DNA of 64,000 nt from contig CAWCGF010000021.1 in NCBI GenBank assembly GCA_963794955.1, forward strand, positions 124,001 through 188,000, read 5' to 3'. Source of the DNA: JAFDVL01 sp963794955. GTDB taxonomy: Bacteria; Acidobacteriota; Blastocatellia; RBC074. The notes under the pieces were generated by a model. That model did no database searches. It was not told the origin of the DNA and saw only the letters and a program-made list of their open reading frames with translations. A program made the position numbers and the translations under genes. This document shows positions 25,126 to 34,017 of the stretch, piece by piece (the first letter of the stretch is position 1; the number at the start of each line of letters is the position of its first letter).

Positions 25126-27354
25126 TCATTTTTCTGAGGGTGGCCTGCGCGTGGGGCGTTCCATGCTGCCTCTGCCATTGTTGTTCGACGGTGGCGCTGG
25201 ACGCGCTTCTTGCCGTGGCGCTTCCTGGCGCGGAGCCGATGTAGGAGGAGGTGTTGGTCGCTCGTAGCGTGGTTGTTCACGGGGCGCTTGTCGCTCCTCA
25301 CGGCGAACTTCACGCGGCGCTTCCTGCCGTGACTCACGCGGCGCTTCCTGTCGCGGCGCGGCACGAGGCGCTTCCTGCCGCGGCGCTTCTTCAACGCGGC
25401 GCGCGGGCGCTTCACGACGTTCAGTTTCGGTACGACGTGGTGCAGACTCGGGTGGAATCGCCTCACGCCGATTTTCTTCGCGCCTTTCGCGCCTATTGTT
25501 GTCGCCGAAGATAAATGGACGCGGCGGACGCTCGACACGACTGTTATTAGACGGCGGTTCTGTCGTTGGCGCAGGCGTAACGGGGCGTTCCATCCGGCGC
25601 GTTTCTGCGTTGGGATTCCGCTCCGGGTTATTGCGATCACGGGAATAGACTTCCCGATTGCCCGCCCGATTCGGCCAACTATCCGAGGGCGTCACGGTGC
25701 GGTTTGTCTCAGCATTACGAGGGGTGCCATTGCCGCCGCTCTCTCGACCGCTATCCCTGCTGCCGTCTCTGCCGTTGCCTTCTCGGTCGTTATCTCTGGT
25801 GGTTCGGTCTGGTCTTGCCGTTCGATCTGGAACATCGGAGTTGCGTAAGCCGGGTGTGCCGTTGCCGACCGCACCGCTGCGCTTTTCATTAGGCGTAATC
25901 ATGCTGCCGCCGCGTGTAACGTCACGAGAGAAGACTGCGCGATGCGCCGTTGCCCGCCGTGTCGGATCGGCTGCCGGGTTGACAGTTGGTTGTGTATTAA
26001 GCCCCACCGCCGGACGGAAACTATCGCCACGCACAGAAGTGGCCGAACGAAGAATAGGTTGTTGCAACGGCGTATTGTCAATATTGTTGACCGCCACACG
26101 ACGCGTATCAAAACGTCGCCCTTCCAGACGGCTGATGCCGCCGGGCGCATTGTAGTTCCGATGGCTATCAATGCGCGTGTAGTTGTTATTGACAATGGTC
26201 GTGTTCCCGCCGCGCCAATGTGGATTGTTGTAACGCTCGCCGGGGCCAAGTGGAATCCAACCGACAGAATCATAGCGGCCATCGCGGTATCCATCTCGAT
26301 AACCATTGTTGTAACCCCGATTATTTCCCCAACCAAACCACGTCACCAGTGCCGGTGCCCACGAAACACCAACCGAGAAACCGCCGCGCGGCACCCAGCA
26401 CCAACGGTTGTTGTAATGCGCCCAACGGCCATAGTGATACGGCGTCCAACCCCAAGGCTCCGTGGAAATCCAGGTCCAGCCCCAATCGGAATACCATTGC
26501 CAGGCACCGACGCGGTATGGCGACCAGCCACTTGCCACCGAGCGCGGCGACCAGACATAGCCATGATCTGCGGTATACCACCAATCGCCGTGGCGATCTA
26601 AATCATATACGCCCGGAATCCCCTGTGGTACATAGCGCGCGCTGAGTGAATCAGCCTGAATCGCCAGTTCATCATCCCGCCGCTCATGCCAGCGATCAAA
26701 AGCATCTTTGTCCTGCAATTTGGTCAGTTGATAGAAGCCCGGATCGTTGCCCTCTACGATCATGCGGCGGCCTTTTTTGACCGGAAACGAATTAAGTTCC
26801 TGATTGTAAACTTCCGCCTCGCCGCTGCGCACGCTCACTTCTGTCGTGCCATCGTCTCGTACGCTGATGCGATAACTGCCAGGTTTGAGCAATGTCACCG
26901 CCACGGTCGGTGTGTTGACTGCAAAAAACACCGGGTCGTCGGCGTTCGCATCTTTCACGTCCACTACGTCGAATTGGCGACGATCCAAGCTGTCTATGCG
27001 AAATGTCGCCGTCCCCACGGGCAAGCTGATTTGGGTGAAGGCCGTTGTGAATTGCGCGATTTTGAAACTGGTGTCGGAAGCGAGGCGCACGATGTTGCGC
27101 CCGGTCAATTGGATTTCGGCGCGGCCTTGTTGCCCGGTGAAAACCTGATCGTTTTCGCCCAGCGGCGTGTTGGTCGCGGCGTCATACCAGGAGTTTTGAT
27201 CGTCCTGCTTGGCACGCCGATAGCTGACCTCACCTTCGATCACGCTGATGCGCGCCATGCGAATGATCGGGGTATCGGCTAGGGTGAGAGCGAATAACGA
27301 GAGCAACAAGGAAAGGGACAAAAGAAAGCGGCTGGGTGTCGAGGGTGTCATCAT
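25126..27354 (-). CDS. secreted FecR/DUF6600 protein with an Arg-Glu-Pro-rich tail
   Basis: A 742-aa protein with a signal peptide (9-26, ending in LTLA). Residues about 30-210 are a FecR-like beta domain (DQVFTGQQGRAEIQLTGRN, SYRISVRDDGTTEVSVRSGEAEVY). About 250-350 is the Trp/Tyr-rich DUF6600 segment (GDWWYTADHGYVWSPR, WGWTPYHYGRWAHYNNRW). From about 390 the chain is of low complexity: Asn/Arg-rich, then a tail of RQEAPR-like repeats (about 645-720). A GGAG lies before the ATG pair at 27354/27351. The function is unknown; a cell-envelope or surface protein is likely. It is not linked to a sigma factor or TonB gene, so FecR-type signalling is not indicated. Confidence 0.8.
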   Translation of the reverse strand: MMTPSTPSRFLLSLSLLLSLFALTLADTPIIRMARISVIEGEVSYRRAKQDDQNSWYDAATNTPLGENDQVFTGQQGRAEIQLTGRNIVRLASDTSFKIAQFTTAFTQISLPVGTATFRIDSLDRRQFDVVDVKDANADDPVFFAVNTPTVAVTLLKPGSYRISVRDDGTTEVSVRSGEAEVYNQELNSFPVKKGRRMIVEGNDPGFYQLTKLQDKDAFDRWHERRDDELAIQADSLSARYVPQGIPGVYDLDRHGDWWYTADHGYVWSPRSVASGWSPYRVGAWQWYSDWGWTWISTEPWGWTPYHYGRWAHYNNRWCWVPRGGFSVGVSWAPALVTWFGWGNNRGYNNGYRDGYRDGRYDSVGWIPLGPGERYNNPHWRGGNTTIVNNNYTRIDSHRNYNAPGGISRLEGRRFDTRRVAVNNIDNTPLQQPILRSATSVRGDSFRPAVGLNTQPTVNPAADPTRRATAHRAVFSRDVTRGGSMITPNEKRSGAVGNGTPGLRNSDVPDRTARPDRTTRDNDREGNGRDGSRDSGRESGGNGTPRNAETNRTVTPSDSWPNRAGNREVYSRDRNNPERNPNAETRRMERPVTPAPTTEPPSNNSRVERPPRPFIFGDNNRRERREENRREAIPPESAPRRTETERREAPARRVEEAPRQEAPRAAPRQEAPRESRQEAPREVRREERQAPREQPRYERPTPPPTSAPRQEAPRQEARPAPPSNNNGRGSMERPTRRPPSEK

Positions 27355-27594
27355 ATTCGGTTCTCCATTGGAAAAGGAGGATTGTCAAATCTTCGCAATA
27401 ATCACTTCCGCGCGTCGCAAGATTTATGCCGCGTTTCATCGAAAAGAAAGCGCCTTATTCCACGCGCCTTTCAATCCACTTCAGCATTTCTGGCAGGCAA
27501 GGCATTATACCAAAACGTTGAGCCGAGAGCGCAAATGGTGAAGTCTCTTCCCAGCATTTGCGTTCAGCGCCCAGGCCTCAGCGTGTTAGCCGCG

Positions 27595-27686
27595 CCAGCA
27601 ACGCGCTAACGCGTGAACGCTGAGCCTTAATTCAATGCTATTGCCAGCAGCACGCTAAAGTGTGAATTCTGAGCCTTAATTCAATG
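27595..27686. repeat. two tandem 43-bp repeat copies, part of a palindromic element
   Basis: Copy 1 is 27595-27637 and copy 2 is 27644-27686, a 49-bp period, both ending in CTGAGCCTTAATTCAATG (CTGAG preceded by AACG or AATT). They share the GTGAA...CTGAG core with the repeat at 7881-7951. Upstream, 27561-27590 has a partly inverted copy. The rest of the 353-bp gap (27355-27707) shows no gene; its right end, before the DUF6600 ATG, should hold that gene's promoter. Confidence 0.7.
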
Positions 27687-27707
27687 TCATTGCGCTAAGG
27701 GAGGAGT

Positions 27708-29711
27708 CTATTTTTCTTTTCCCGGAATGAGCTGTAGTTCACTGCGTAAAGAGATGACGGGAGTGGTGTTCGAGAACGCTAATCGTTGTCCACGCGCTTG
27801 CTGCTCGCCTTTGTCCACCGAACCAGGGCGGCCCGGCGCTGTCAGAACATTGGGCGCGATGACGGCTTTTAGGTTTTGTGGTTGCGCGACTTGAAGCTGA
27901 AGCGCCGCGCGCGGCATCCCGAAACTGAAACGATTCGCGGCAAGTTGCTTAATGCTTTCATCCGCATGCCACAACGAGGTGAAGATCGCCGGGCTTTTGG
28001 CTGCCAATTCATCACTGACGATAAAACTCTGTCCACGCTTGAAGGCAAACGTCCGCACAAAGCGCGTGAGGCCAAGTTCTGGTTCGTATGCGGCAGTCGC
28101 GTCGCCGCGAATTACGACGCCCGCAGTGGTCAGTTTCGCGTCCAAAATCTTGATCTGATTCAGTCGTTCATACGGTACGCCAGCAAAAGCATCATGCCCT
28201 TTGCCTTCGCGCGCCTGCCCGCGTCCGTTGATAAGAACGCTGTTATGATGCTCTGTCATTGGCACACCAGCATAGCCCGTGTCGCCCGTCAAATAAGCGC
28301 CGTTAGCGTAAATGATAAAGCTATTGGCATCCGGGTGCGCATGTCCAGCGGAAAGACGCCAGTCGGGAAATTGTTTCAGCGCCGCTGCTGCGTGATGGCC
28401 TTCAGGCGGCCCGCATTTGAAGGCGAAAGCGGTAGCGTTTGGCGTCCAACTCTCGCGCCAGTAGACCACATCATGATCCGTGAAGTAATGCGAGGTTGCT
28501 TGTTTTTCAAGAGGGACGGGCTTCACGGTTGGGTCATACCAAAGCAGCGACCAGAAGTCTTCCGCATTGGCGTGATTGAATCGTTTGAGCCAATCGGCTA
28601 CGCCTTGCGCTTCGCCGTCCTTGAACCGTTGCGCGGTGCGATACAACAAATTGTAATTGGTATGAAAGCGACCGTTCGGATGCGTGCGTTTGTATTCTTC
28701 GCCCTGCCCGGCGCGGGTCAACGCCCCTTCAAAGATGTCACCAAAATCAAAGACGTATTGCCCGCTCGGCAACATCGAATGCGCGACATATTTGTGCATC
28801 TGGCGCAAACCCGGTTGGTTGTAGAGGTCTTCGCCTGTGGCATGCGCCTGCGCGTCCAGGTAATGAACGATCCACGGCGTCGAGAAAATCCAGTACTCAA
28901 AGCCTTCATAGTAATAACCGTCAGTCGAGTACGTCGCCAGCACGCGGTCGTAAATTGCTCGTGATAGCGCAGCCCACTGCGGCGCATCGGCAACTTCGTC
29001 ATAGAGCGCGTATGCGGTCACCGCCAGGCCCGCCATCGGAATAAAAACGTGATTCTGGCTGTACGAATACGTCCGTCCTGGCTTTGGTTTGTAATACTCA
29101 AACAGCAACTGCGCGTGCTTCGTCAGCTTATCCCGATAGCGCGCGCGTTCCGCTTCACTCAAATCGTGATAGAGCAAATCATAGCCCCAGCCCAAGCCGT
29201 ACAACAGATGCCCGGCGGCCAAATCCACATTTGGCTTGCTGTAGGTGTAGCCCCAAACATCGTAACTCGCCGCCGCCTCCATATACTTTTTGGCGGCTTC
29301 TAGATACTTCGGCTGACCTTCAATGCGATAGGCCAACGCGGCTTCAGCAATGGCGATGGCGACATCGTTCTGTGCTCGGCGTTCCTGCGCGGGTGCAGGC
29401 GGCGGCTCTTTTAGCAAAGCACGCAGGTTTTGCAACACTGCTTGCCAACTTTCGCGGTGCGTCGTGCGGGCACGTTGGCGTAAGGCCGATAGTTCAGCTT
29501 CGGTCACGTAAACACGCGGATGCACACCGCGCAGTTCAGGTTTCAACGTCGAATTTTTTGTCCGCATCAACTCAGTGAGCGGATGCGTCCCTTTCGCTCT
29601 CGCACTGTCTTTCGGGCCGAGTGCTTCGCGCGCGTCCTGCGCGTAGCCGGAACCGAGTAAGAGCCAGAGCAAGAAAATGGGCAGGTGATAAGCTGTCAGA
29701 TGTGAGCGCAT
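27708..29711 (-). CDS. heparinase II/III family polysaccharide lyase (DUF4962-type), exported
   Basis: A 667-aa secreted enzyme (signal peptide about 8-24, ending GYAQ) that likely cleaves uronic-acid-containing polysaccharide by beta-elimination. An N-terminal alpha/alpha barrel (about 60-390) begins with HPRVYVTEAELSALRQRA and holds YSQNHVF (about 220-226, Asn-His like the catalytic His region of heparinase II) and DGYYYEGFEYW (about 269-279, with the Tyr). The C-terminal beta-sandwich (about 440-650) has SAGHAHPDANSFIIYANG (His metal/catalytic site) and a DTGY motif. The exact PL family (PL12, 15, 17, 21) cannot be fixed by eye. The downstream-to-upstream order with a TonB receptor, SDR, MFS and LacI suggests a single utilisation locus. 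Confidence 0.85.
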   Translation of the reverse strand: MRSHLTAYHLPIFLLWLLLGSGYAQDAREALGPKDSARAKGTHPLTELMRTKNSTLKPELRGVHPRVYVTEAELSALRQRARTTHRESWQAVLQNLRALLKEPPPAPAQERRAQNDVAIAIAEAALAYRIEGQPKYLEAAKKYMEAAASYDVWGYTYSKPNVDLAAGHLLYGLGWGYDLLYHDLSEAERARYRDKLTKHAQLLFEYYKPKPGRTYSYSQNHVFIPMAGLAVTAYALYDEVADAPQWAALSRAIYDRVLATYSTDGYYYEGFEYWIFSTPWIVHYLDAQAHATGEDLYNQPGLRQMHKYVAHSMLPSGQYVFDFGDIFEGALTRAGQGEEYKRTHPNGRFHTNYNLLYRTAQRFKDGEAQGVADWLKRFNHANAEDFWSLLWYDPTVKPVPLEKQATSHYFTDHDVVYWRESWTPNATAFAFKCGPPEGHHAAAALKQFPDWRLSAGHAHPDANSFIIYANGAYLTGDTGYAGVPMTEHHNSVLINGRGQAREGKGHDAFAGVPYERLNQIKILDAKLTTAGVVIRGDATAAYEPELGLTRFVRTFAFKRGQSFIVSDELAAKSPAIFTSLWHADESIKQLAANRFSFGMPRAALQLQVAQPQNLKAVIAPNVLTAPGRPGSVDKGEQQARGQRLAFSNTTPVISLRSELQLIPGKEK

Positions 29712-29813
29712 AAAGCTGATAACTCAAGAAAGAAGTAAAAATGTTTCGATATTCAGCGCCTTGCCAGCAAGAATCAGCCAGATGGGATGCTGGTGGTGGA
29801 CATTTGAGTATCA

Positions 29814-32800
29814 TTAGAAGGTTAAGCGTAAGCCAAATTGCAGCTTGCGCATCGGCCTGGCTGATCTGATCACACCAAAAACGGTGGAGGTCGTCCCCGT
29901 AGGAACCGCCGCTCCTGGCGCTCCGAGACTCACCATGTTGAAGGCGTTGGTGCCCTCGGCCCGGAAGCGCAGCTTGAAGCGTTCACCCAGGCGGAAATCG
30001 CGGGAGAGCGCCAGGTCAACGACGCGATAGCCTGGCTCATCGAGCAAATTGCGTGGTGAGTTGCCATCAGTGGCGACTCCGGTCACAACCTTGTTCTGAA
30101 CAAAGGCCGCCGTGTTGAACCATTGCGCCGCCGTGGGATTGGCGATGCGTGGATCACCAATTAACTGGGCGCGGTCGGTGGCTACGCCGTCCAGGTTGGC
30201 GTCAACGTTACCGTTGGTGATGGTGAAGGGCAGCCCGCTGCGCAACTTGATGATGGGCGAGATGCTCCAGCCATTCAGAATGTTCCGCACAAGGGTGTTA
30301 CTGCCCGAGTAATAATCAATCTGATAGTTCAAGTTCAGGCTAAATACATGGCGCTGGTCGGTGTCGGCACGACCACGATCCAGAAACAGTTTGCTGTAAT
30401 TTTGCGCCAGTCCCTGCGTCGTGCTGTTATGAAGCTGCGCACTGCTGAGCGTCTTGCTGAACGTGTAGAAGCCATTGAAAGAGACACGCTTGTTCATGCG
30501 CATCTGGCTGGTGAGTTGCAGGCCATGATACGAAGCGGACTGGTCTGAGTTCAGTTCCAGCACAGCACCGAATAAGGGGTTCGGACGTCTGGAAAGTATA
30601 TTTGCGCCAGCACTGGTGGCGGTGGGGGTCAGTAGCGGATAGTTGACATCGCGTCCGAAGGGTAAGCGACTGCTGACAGTGCCAACATAAGCCGCGCTCA
30701 CCATCAGTTCGTTGGTGAGCTGACGCTGGACGGAAAGGTTCATCTGGTAAGTGCGTGGCCAATCGAAGCCAGGGGCTACGGCGAAAAGCCCGCCACCTGT
30801 AACGAACGTTCCGCGATAGGGGAACGGGTCGCCACCTGAGAAGTTGTTATAGGGTTTGCTCAGCGACGCTCCCAGCGGCACTCCCGCAGTGTTCGTCCTT
30901 TGATTGATATTGGTGAAAGTCAGCCGCGTGGAAAAAGGCTGAAAGTTCGTCATCGTGTTCCACTCATTGCCCGAAATGCTGCCGTAAAAAATTCCGAACC
31001 CGCCGCGAATCGAAGTCCTGCCGTTGCCAAACGTGTCCCAGGCAAAACCGATGCGGGGAGAAAAATGGCGGTAACTCACCGGTATCCCGCCCCGTTCCAC
31101 ACCGGGATCGCCATAAAACTGGGCACCCACCGGAGCAATCGGGTTGACGGTAGATTTCAGACCGGGAACATAGTTGACAACGCGGTTATAAGGATCAGTG
31201 GGAGGTGTCTGCACGTCCCAGCGCAGACCAAGATTAAGGGTCAGGCGCGAGTTTACACGGAAATCATCCTGCGCAAAGAGCGCGGTGTACCAGGTATTGG
31301 TATAGCCTGTGACGGGCGCGTCTTGTGTGATCGCACTGGGAATGCCCAGCAGAAAGTCCGACAGGGCATTCCTGGTTGTCCCATTATTGAAAGTAAAAAC
31401 GCCGTAATTGTTGAGCAACGTCTCCTGAATATCCTTGTTGAGCGAGAGTTCTCCGCCCAGCTTGATGGAATGGTTGCCCCTGTTCCAACTGAACACGTCG
31501 CGCATCGAGTAGAAATTCGTGCCGGCGACCGGGCCACCGATGGCGTTGGTCAGCGTGAAAAATCCGGTGACATTAATCTGCGGCAGCGACGGTGCCCCCT
31601 GGATTTTGAACGCCGAGCCCAGGTCTGCCAGCGAAGTCTGAGGCTGGTTCACGCGACCGCCAAAATTGCGAGTGTAGGTCAACCAGGCCTGATTGATCTT
31701 GTTAGGGCTGATAATCCAGACATCGCTGAGGTTGAGGTTATGTTGCCGCCATTTGAAGTCCCGTGTGGCCCAGGGCAAGTTGCCGCTGCCCGCTGGCTCG
31801 TTGGTGAGTCCGGCAGTGGTAAAGTAATTTGCCGTCAGACGGTGCGCTTCGTTGAGCTGATGATCTACCTTCTGCAAAAATTCGTCGGTGTTGAAGGGAA
31901 CGGAAAGATTGCCCTGCCATCTGCTGCCAGCCAGGTTGGCGGCAGGAATGAAGTCTTTGATGATCTTCACCGCGACCGGATCAAGTCGGCTGGGACAGAT
32001 GACACCACTGACGCCATTGCAAACGAAGGTTTGACCCGTTGCCGGATCAGTGGGTTTGGTGGCAGAGGCAGTGAAATCGCCGACCCTCTCCAACGGAGTA
32101 GGAACGATGGCGTTGTTGAGAAAAGCGTTGGTGGTTTGGCGCAATCCTGAGTAAGAGAAGAAAAAGAAGGTCTTGTCGCGCCTGATCGGGCCGCCAATGG
32201 TGCCGCCAAACTGATTGCGACGAAACGGCGATCTTGCCAGTTGGGAACCCCAATCATTCGCATTGAACACCGTGTTGCGTGCAAACTCAAAGAGTGAGCC
32301 ATGAAACTTGTTAGTGCCAGACTTGGTGAGTACGTTGATGACTCCGCTGGCAAAACGCCCATACTCCGCATTATAGCTGTTGGTCTGAACCCGAAATTCC
32401 TGAATAGCATCCGGGTTAGGCAGGACATTACCCGTGTTGCGCAGGTTGGTCATGTTGGAGCCACCGTCGAGGAAGTAATTCACTGATCCGGTTCCCCCGT
32501 CGGTACCGCCGTTAATCAATGTGCGCTGTTCAGGGAAGCCAAAGACGATCTGCGCGGTGCCCGTGGAGTTGGAGGCGACGCCGTTGTTGTTGGACTGGAC
32601 GCCGGGTGTAAGGTCCAGCAAGGCGTAAACGTTGCGCTCAACCAGCGGCAGATTGGTAATTTCTTCGGACTCGATGGTGCGTCCGAGATCAGGGGTACTG
32701 GTATTTACCGCAGGCGGTGCCTCTGTGATGGTTACGGTCTCGCTGACCGCGCCAACAACAAGCGAGACATCAACGCGAACTATGTCATTAACCTGAAGGA

Positions 32801-33104
32801 CGATACCTTCACGGCTGGTCTTCTTCAGGCCGATAGCGGTGACATCAAGCATATAGTTGCCTACCGGGAGAAATTCCAGCCGGTAGGAGCCATCTGCACC
32901 GGAACTCACCGTCCGGTTAAGGCCGGTGTCAACATTGCGCGCTGTGACTTGAGCGCCGGGCAGAATCGCGCCGCTTGAATCCGAGATGGTGCCGACAATC
33001 GTGGCCGTTGTGATTTGCGCGCCGACTGCCAGCGGAAGGGCGAGCAGCAGTGCAATGACAGCAATCTGAATCTTCCATAAACCAAAATTTCTGATGTTTA
33101 GCAT
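29814..33104 (-). CDS. TonB-dependent receptor, Oar-like, with carboxypeptidase-regulatory N-domain
   Basis: Outer-membrane transporter of 1096 residues. I use the ATG at 33104 because GGAGG lies 8 bases upstream; the longer frame to 33143 adds 13 polar residues before the signal. The signal peptide ends near VGAQ. A CarboxypepD_reg domain follows (about 30-115: GTISDSSGAILPGAQVTARN), then the plug (about 130-250) and a 22-strand-type barrel with aromatic-rich strands, ending FGLRLTF. Such receptors are the main carbohydrate-uptake proteins of acidobacteria. It sits between a lyase gene and an SDR/MFS/LacI group, so its ligand is probably the lyase's oligosaccharide. The decayed copy at 6421-7296 is a distant relative. 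Confidence 0.92.
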   Translation of the reverse strand: MLNIRNFGLWKIQIAVIALLLALPLAVGAQITTATIVGTISDSSGAILPGAQVTARNVDTGLNRTVSSGADGSYRLEFLPVGNYMLDVTAIGLKKTSREGIVLQVNDIVRVDVSLVVGAVSETVTITEAPPAVNTSTPDLGRTIESEEITNLPLVERNVYALLDLTPGVQSNNNGVASNSTGTAQIVFGFPEQRTLINGGTDGGTGSVNYFLDGGSNMTNLRNTGNVLPNPDAIQEFRVQTNSYNAEYGRFASGVINVLTKSGTNKFHGSLFEFARNTVFNANDWGSQLARSPFRRNQFGGTIGGPIRRDKTFFFFSYSGLRQTTNAFLNNAIVPTPLERVGDFTASATKPTDPATGQTFVCNGVSGVICPSRLDPVAVKIIKDFIPAANLAGSRWQGNLSVPFNTDEFLQKVDHQLNEAHRLTANYFTTAGLTNEPAGSGNLPWATRDFKWRQHNLNLSDVWIISPNKINQAWLTYTRNFGGRVNQPQTSLADLGSAFKIQGAPSLPQINVTGFFTLTNAIGGPVAGTNFYSMRDVFSWNRGNHSIKLGGELSLNKDIQETLLNNYGVFTFNNGTTRNALSDFLLGIPSAITQDAPVTGYTNTWYTALFAQDDFRVNSRLTLNLGLRWDVQTPPTDPYNRVVNYVPGLKSTVNPIAPVGAQFYGDPGVERGGIPVSYRHFSPRIGFAWDTFGNGRTSIRGGFGIFYGSISGNEWNTMTNFQPFSTRLTFTNINQRTNTAGVPLGASLSKPYNNFSGGDPFPYRGTFVTGGGLFAVAPGFDWPRTYQMNLSVQRQLTNELMVSAAYVGTVSSRLPFGRDVNYPLLTPTATSAGANILSRRPNPLFGAVLELNSDQSASYHGLQLTSQMRMNKRVSFNGFYTFSKTLSSAQLHNSTTQGLAQNYSKLFLDRGRADTDQRHVFSLNLNYQIDYYSGSNTLVRNILNGWSISPIIKLRSGLPFTITNGNVDANLDGVATDRAQLIGDPRIANPTAAQWFNTAAFVQNKVVTGVATDGNSPRNLLDEPGYRVVDLALSRDFRLGERFKLRFRAEGTNAFNMVSLGAPGAAVPTGTTSTVFGVIRSARPMRKLQFGLRLTF

Positions 33105-33240
33105 ATCAGTAACCTCCAGGGAGAATTTTGGCTGAACAGGCACACGTCCCAGCCAAGATGATTTGAACTGATTATCAAAGTTGGAAATTGAGAAGGGCGA
33201 ATGCCTGCTGTCTCAAAGTGCTTAGCTATATTGATTCGTT

Positions 33241-34008
33241 TTAGAGCATTAACATTCCGCCGTTGACCTCAATGGTTTCACCGCTCAGGTAACTGGCTGC
33301 GCCCGATGCCAGAAAGGCGATGACCGTCGCTGTTTCGGCAGGCGTTCCGACACGGCCCAAAGGAATGTTCGCCGCATAAGTCTTCATCGCTTCTGGCGTA
33401 GAAAATTGATCGTGGAAAGGCGTGGCAATCACTCCGGGCGAAACGGCATTAACGCGCACACCAAAGGCAGCTAATTCTTTTGCCAATCCCTTGGTCATCG
33501 TGATCATTCCGCCTTTGGCCGTCGAGTAATGAATCGAACCGAGCGCACCGCCATTGCGTCCGGCAATCGAAGTAACGTTGATAATCGCGCCAGTTTTGCG
33601 CTCCATCATCGAGGCGGCTACGGCTTGCGAGCAGAGAAAGGCGCTTTTCAAATTGAGATTCATCACGTCATCCCAGCGCGCTTCAGTCAGTTCCAGCAGG
33701 CGCAGACGTTCGACCAGCGAGCCTGCGTTATTGACCAGAATATCCACCGGGCCAAACGCTTCGACAGTCGTGGCGACCAGTCGTTGCACGTCAGCAGAAT
33801 TGGTTACGTCAGCCTGCACGATAATGGCTCGCCCGCTTGCGGCGATGATTTCCTGTTGCGCGGCGGCTGCACCTGCTTCGTTGCTGTGAAAGTTAATTGC
33901 TACAGCCGCGCCCTGTTCGGCCAGCGCCAGCGCCGTCGCTTTGCCAATGCCTGAACCTGCGCCCGTGACGAGCGCGACCTTGCCTGAAAGATTGAGATAG
34001 TTATTCAT
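33241..34008 (-). CDS. short-chain dehydrogenase/reductase, probably uronate-pathway
   Basis: A 255-aa classical SDR. NAD(P)-binding motif TGAGSGIG at 15-22, NNAG near 92, catalytic Ser in INVTS, and Tyr-xxx-Lys in HYSTAKGG (about 157-164). The C-terminus SGETIEVNGGMLML is typical of FabG/KduD-like members. It lies 9 bp downstream of the MFS transporter gene, which is also on the minus strand, so the two are very probably one operon. In alginate and pectin loci such a gene reduces the unsaturated-uronate product (DEH or 5-keto-4-deoxyuronate); this role is inferred from the neighbours. A Ser/Gly-rich loop suggests NADH or NADPH, undecided. Confidence 0.88.
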   Translation of the reverse strand: MNNYLNLSGKVALVTGAGSGIGKATALALAEQGAAVAINFHSNEAGAAAAQQEIIAASGRAIIVQADVTNSADVQRLVATTVEAFGPVDILVNNAGSLVERLRLLELTEARWDDVMNLNLKSAFLCSQAVAASMMERKTGAIINVTSIAGRNGGALGSIHYSTAKGGMITMTKGLAKELAAFGVRVNAVSPGVIATPFHDQFSTPEAMKTYAANIPLGRVGTPAETATVIAFLASGAASYLSGETIEVNGGMLML

Positions 34009-34017
34009 AGAAGTTCC

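Noticed and set aside
25270..25440. CRISPR-like short repeats
   Set aside because: These are coding repeats of the RQEAPR tail, without spacers of constant size.
25251..26645. Several plus-strand frames opposite the DUF6600 gene
   Set aside because: Low-complexity shadows of the Arg/Pro-rich repeat.
27876..28964. 362-codon plus-strand frame opposite the lyase gene
   Set aside because: Antisense shadow of a gene with clear heparinase motifs; no ribosome site or domain.
30900..32150. 416-codon plus-strand frame opposite the TonB receptor
   Set aside because: It lies entirely inside a clearly coding gene, has no known domain, and its composition is that of an antisense shadow.
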